A stretch of 7,136 nt of DNA from Alistipes sp. (GTDB lineage Bacteria > Bacteroidota > Bacteroidia > Bacteroidales > Rikenellaceae). The translations under genes were made by a program, and so were the position numbers. The notes beneath the pieces were generated by a model, which saw only the letters and a program-made list of their open reading frames with translations, did no database searches and had not been told where the DNA came from. Positions 5,051 to 7,136 of the stretch are shown one piece after another; position 1 is the stretch's first letter, and every line of letters begins with the position of its first letter. Location of the stretch: the NCBI GenBank assembly GCA_019422485.1, contig JAHZDG010000062.1:1-7136 (forward strand). Reading direction: 5' to 3'.

Positions 5051-6139
5051 TCAATACATTTTGCAAGCAGCTATGATTTCATCCTTATACTTGTAAATAT
5101 CATCCAATGATTCAAGCTGGTGTTTCTGTCCCCATTTCTCCACGTTGCAAGTTTCGAGATACTTATTTGAACTATTGAAATACAGGCGACAGATCGGTTT
5201 TCGGTTATTGTCGTCAAGCAGGATTCCGAAATACGACATCGTATCACGGTACTGCACGCGATTAATATCGTCGACCTCCGGGTAAAGAATTGACCGAACG
5301 ATATAAAATCCCTGCAATTCCTCTTCCGTAGTTACGATTCGGTTATCCTCTATTTTTTCTGCCTCATCCGAAGTTGCGGCCACATCCGCCCCCTGTTCGG
5401 TCTTATCGACCTTGTTTTCTACTACCGTATCGGCAGAGATCGCCGATTTAAGGCGTTCATTTATGTAATCGTTGGTGTATTGTACAAATGCCTGTTTCAC
5501 AATCGCGCGGAATTGCCCCATTACAACGTCGTTGAAACGGCCGGGATAAATCGGCCGGGCAAAGTATTTGACGAACTCGTCGCTGGGATTGTTGATTTCC
5601 CGGTCAATGGCATTTCGAATTTCATTTGTAAACTTCAATTCACTGGCGGTGTTGAGAATCGTGTCTACATCGAAATAACTCTTGTGGAACTCACGCAATT
5701 TATCGACCTGCGATTCCCGGTATTTCTCCATATTGAATTCGAAGAACGGTTTTTCATCCATCTTGTTTTTCTCTACCAAGTCGGTATAAAAACGATAGAT
5801 AATGCCGTTGGTCAGAATACCGAAGCGGGCGTTGGATACATGGAAATAACGAAACAGTTGCCCGTTATGCGATGTAAGGTCTTCTTTCCAATGTTTGCAC
5901 TCAATCAGAATAATCGGCTGGCCGTCTTTATGAATGGCATAGTCGATCTTTTCCCCTTTTTTAATCCCTAAATCGCAAGTGTATTCGGGGACAACTTCCG
6001 TCGGGTCAAATACGTCGTATCCGAGGGTTTGAAGAAACGGCATAATGAACGCCGTTTTGGTCGCCTCTTCGGTTTGGGTATTCTCTTTAAGTTTGATAAC
6101 CCGTTCACTCAACAGCTTGATTTGATCTTTGAAATCCAT
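5051..6139 (-). CDS. Stand-alone type I restriction R-subunit N-terminal (HSDR_N-type) nuclease
   Basis: A 362-residue protein whose first ~150 residues carry a PD-(D/E)XK nuclease domain as in the N-terminus of type I restriction R subunits. Helix TEEATKTAFIMPFLQTLGYDVFDPTEVVPEY (22-53) leads to Asp66 (KIDYAI), then IILIECKHW with Glu80 and Lys82, the D...ExK metal site. It continues to Q94LFRY98, the QxxxY motif of this nuclease group. A charged linker (about 240-270) joins a C-terminal domain (about 271-362) with RDTMSYFGILLDDNNRKPICRLYFN, seen with this nuclease in other Bacteroidetes proteins as I recall. There is no helicase domain, and no methylase or specificity subunit in the window, so it is not a complete restriction system. 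DNA cleavage is predicted, not shown. It sits 11-12 bases after the lipoprotein gene and 3 bases before the small HTH gene. Codon use is more AT-rich than in the left-hand chromosomal genes. Confidence 0.85.
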   Translation of the reverse strand: MDFKDQIKLLSERVIKLKENTQTEEATKTAFIMPFLQTLGYDVFDPTEVVPEYTCDLGIKKGEKIDYAIHKDGQPIILIECKHWKEDLTSHNGQLFRYFHVSNARFGILTNGIIYRFYTDLVEKNKMDEKPFFEFNMEKYRESQVDKLREFHKSYFDVDTILNTASELKFTNEIRNAIDREINNPSDEFVKYFARPIYPGRFNDVVMGQFRAIVKQAFVQYTNDYINERLKSAISADTVVENKVDKTEQGADVAATSDEAEKIEDNRIVTTEEELQGFYIVRSILYPEVDDINRVQYRDTMSYFGILLDDNNRKPICRLYFNSSNKYLETCNVEKWGQKHQLESLDDIYKYKDEIIAACKMY

Positions 6140-6151
6140 TTTGATATGTTT

Positions 6152-6673
6152 TTACTGGTTATTGGCAGATTGGAAACCCGATTCGAGGGGTACATCTTCA
6201 AACTTAACGGCAACCCCGGACGCTTGCCACACAGGGCGTTTGTTTGCATCCAATTCCCGGTAGATTCTTACACCGATCAAGCCGTTCGCCCCTCGCGTTT
6301 TAGCTCTTTCGACAAGCATATCAAGTATTTTATTAGGGGTTATATCATCCGCTGCGCCGGGGCCGAACTCCTCTCCGTACTCCATCGCAATCGAGGCAAT
6401 AGGGAGGTATTTATATGTAGTTTGAGCCTCTGACGGAAAAATCCAAAAACCGCTGTTGATATAATCTGCATAGTCAACAGAATACCTTACCGTATAGGCT
6501 TGGTATGTGCAACACGTCAAACACAAAACGGCGCAAAGTGCGACAATTCTACCAATCCCAAGACGGAGTATCGGCCCTTTCAGAATCTTCGAGGGGGGGG
6601 GGAATTTTATAATCCCTACGCGTCGTAAAACGCAAGCCCCGACAGAGGCGAAGCCCGAAGCAAGTTTTTTCAT
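6152..6673 (-). CDS. Predicted lipoprotein with possible phase-variable N-terminus
   Basis: The 173-residue product is chosen from the ATG at 6673, which lies just past the S24 gene stop; an upstream in-frame start would overlap that gene. Residues 42-55 (RIVALCAVLCLTCC) form a hydrophobic core ending in a lipobox-like LTCC, with acylation at Cys54 or Cys55. The 40-odd residues before it are unusually long for a signal peptide. The mature part (TYQAYTVRYSVDYADYINSGFWIFPSE...) ends with an alpha/beta segment, DMLVERAKTRGANGLIGVRIYRE...ASGVAVKF. That segment resembles the repeating motif of YbjQ/UPF0145-type proteins, though the similarity is weak. The product is probably anchored to the cell envelope. 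As a lipoprotein between a CI-like repressor and a nuclease, superinfection exclusion is a reasonable guess, by analogy with phage lipoproteins such as T5 Llp. A run of ten C sits within the unusual N-terminal stretch. Confidence 0.65.
   Translation of the reverse strand: MKKLASGFASVGACVLRRVGIIKFPPPSKILKGPILRLGIGRIVALCAVLCLTCCTYQAYTVRYSVDYADYINSGFWIFPSEAQTTYKYLPIASIAMEYGEEFGPGAADDITPNKILDMLVERAKTRGANGLIGVRIYRELDANKRPVWQASGVAVKFEDVPLESGFQSANNQ
6593..6602 (-). repeat. Homopolymer run of ten G (C10 on the coding strand)
   Basis: Ten consecutive G on the plus strand encode Lys-Phe-Pro-Pro-Pro at residues 23-27 of the lipoprotein. With ten bases the ATG at 6673 is in frame with the lipobox and the rest of the protein; nine or eleven would break the frame. 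Tracts of this length are prone to slippage in replication, and also to sequencing error. Confidence 0.85.
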
Positions 6674-6702
6674 AAATTCAAGGGTTAAAGTGTTTATATT
6701 AA

Positions 6703-7136
6703 CTATTTTAAGGACATGCACATCAATACGCGATACATTCCGTAAATATCGGCGAATCGCACGGCAAAAGGCTGATATTTCGGGTCGGGATTCAAAGAAT
6801 AGCACCGTACGGAATCGTCATCGTCCCCCTTCCGCACCTCCTTTATAACACTACCGTTACAAGTATCGAGGACATAAACCCGCCCCCATTCGATGAACGC
6901 CGTTTCGTCGACCTTTTTAATAAGAACCTGCGCCCCGTTCGGATAGTCCGGGGCCATGCTGTCACCCGTTACCGTCATAACAAAATCAACGTCACGAATC
7001 GGCGTGACAACGCGCTCACACTCGGCAATCTTAATTGACACAACAAAGTCGTTAAGTGTCCCGCCTTGCGCCGCAAGAGGCAGCTGGAAAATCCAGTGTA
7101 AGCTGCCCCCTAAAACCAAAGCGATTCTCCCCCCTT
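6703..7136 (-). CDS. S24/LexA-like repressor, C-terminal part (5' end beyond window)
   Basis: The frame is open to the right edge, so the N-terminal HTH domain lies outside; about 144 residues are visible. The TTG at 7117-7119 is not taken as the start, since ...GGRIALVLGGSLHW continues upstream in frame. The visible part is the S24 peptidase fold of LexA/CI-type repressors. GDSMAP holds the catalytic serine (codon 6958-6960), and VIKEV, 39 residues later, holds the lysine. The linker reads LPLAAQGGTLNDF, where the autocleavage site would be, but without a plain Ala-Gly or Cys-Gly pair. The end, DIYGMYRVLMCMSLK, is typical of Bacteroidetes phage-type regulators. It is the first visible gene of a leftward operon, so it probably represses the element's lytic or transfer genes to the right and controls its own operon. 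Induction after DNA damage is the family rule. Confidence 0.88.
   Translation of the reverse strand, partial: GGRIALVLGGSLHWIFQLPLAAQGGTLNDFVVSIKIAECERVVTPIRDVDFVMTVTGDSMAPDYPNGAQVLIKKVDETAFIEWGRVYVLDTCNGSVIKEVRKGDDDDSVRCYSLNPDPKYQPFAVRFADIYGMYRVLMCMSLK

Noticed and set aside
4655..5110. Plus-strand frame of 151 residues
   Set aside because: It crosses a terminator and runs antisense to the small HTH gene; its composition has no protein-like pattern.
5051..6139. Complete type I restriction-modification system
   Set aside because: Only an R-subunit N-terminal-like nuclease is present; no helicase motifs and no M or S genes are seen in the window.
5480..6433. Plus-strand frames of 163 and 134 residues
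   Set aside because: They are antisense to the nuclease and lipoprotein genes, which have clear motifs.
6674..6805. 44-residue upstream extension of the lipoprotein
   Set aside because: It would overlap the S24 regulator gene by about 100 bases and put the signal sequence nearly 90 residues from the start.
1..7136. CRISPR array or insertion sequence
   Set aside because: No regularly spaced repeats, terminal inverted repeats or transposase motifs were found on either strand.

Overview
The window looks like a piece of a fairly GC-rich Bacteroidetes chromosome, most likely Alistipes or a close relative. This rests on several class-type promoters (TTG or TTTG about 20 bp ahead of TAnnTTTG), starts without strong Shine-Dalgarno sequences, and gene families typical of the group. 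The genus is an inference from composition and protein style, not from a database match.

Left part (1-2300): ordinary chromosomal genes. The C-terminal part of an aspartate-type PLP aminotransferase is followed by a hairpin terminator. Next comes a complete OmpP1/FadL-type outer-membrane transporter (795-2276) behind a textbook Bacteroidetes promoter.

Junction (2293-2566): a TATCTTTG promoter leads into the 5' half of a tRNA-Arg(CCT) gene. This copy loses all tRNA homology just after the anticodon loop. About 75 bp further on is a complete tRNA-Arg(CCT) (2456-2527) with its own strong terminator. The two copies share 32 of 35 bases across the D arm and anticodon arm, ending in an identical 14-bp stretch. 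A tyrosine recombinase follows directly (2628-4010). This is the classic picture of an element integrated at a tRNA gene, with an unusual leftover tRNA half.

Right part (2557-7136): the left end of a mobile element, most simply a prophage or phage-like island. On the plus strand are the integrase, a 52-residue orphan reading frame and a DUF5053-like protein. The last two are driven from a promoter whose spacer holds a perfect 18-bp palindrome, a candidate repressor operator. A terminator separates these from a compact leftward operon. In transcription order it reads: S24/LexA-like repressor (5' end beyond the window), a predicted lipoprotein, a stand-alone type I restriction R-subunit N-terminal nuclease, and a 79-residue repressor-like HTH protein. 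The gaps are 29, 11 and 3 bases.

The order integrase ... accessory genes ... CI-like repressor matches the lysogeny module of temperate phages. In that position accessory genes often protect the lysogen, by superinfection exclusion or anti-phage nuclease activity. The lipoprotein plus nuclease pair is therefore the best candidate here for an undescribed host-protection module. That function is inferred from position and domains. The lipoprotein gene also contains a run of ten C on its coding strand that could make its expression phase-variable.
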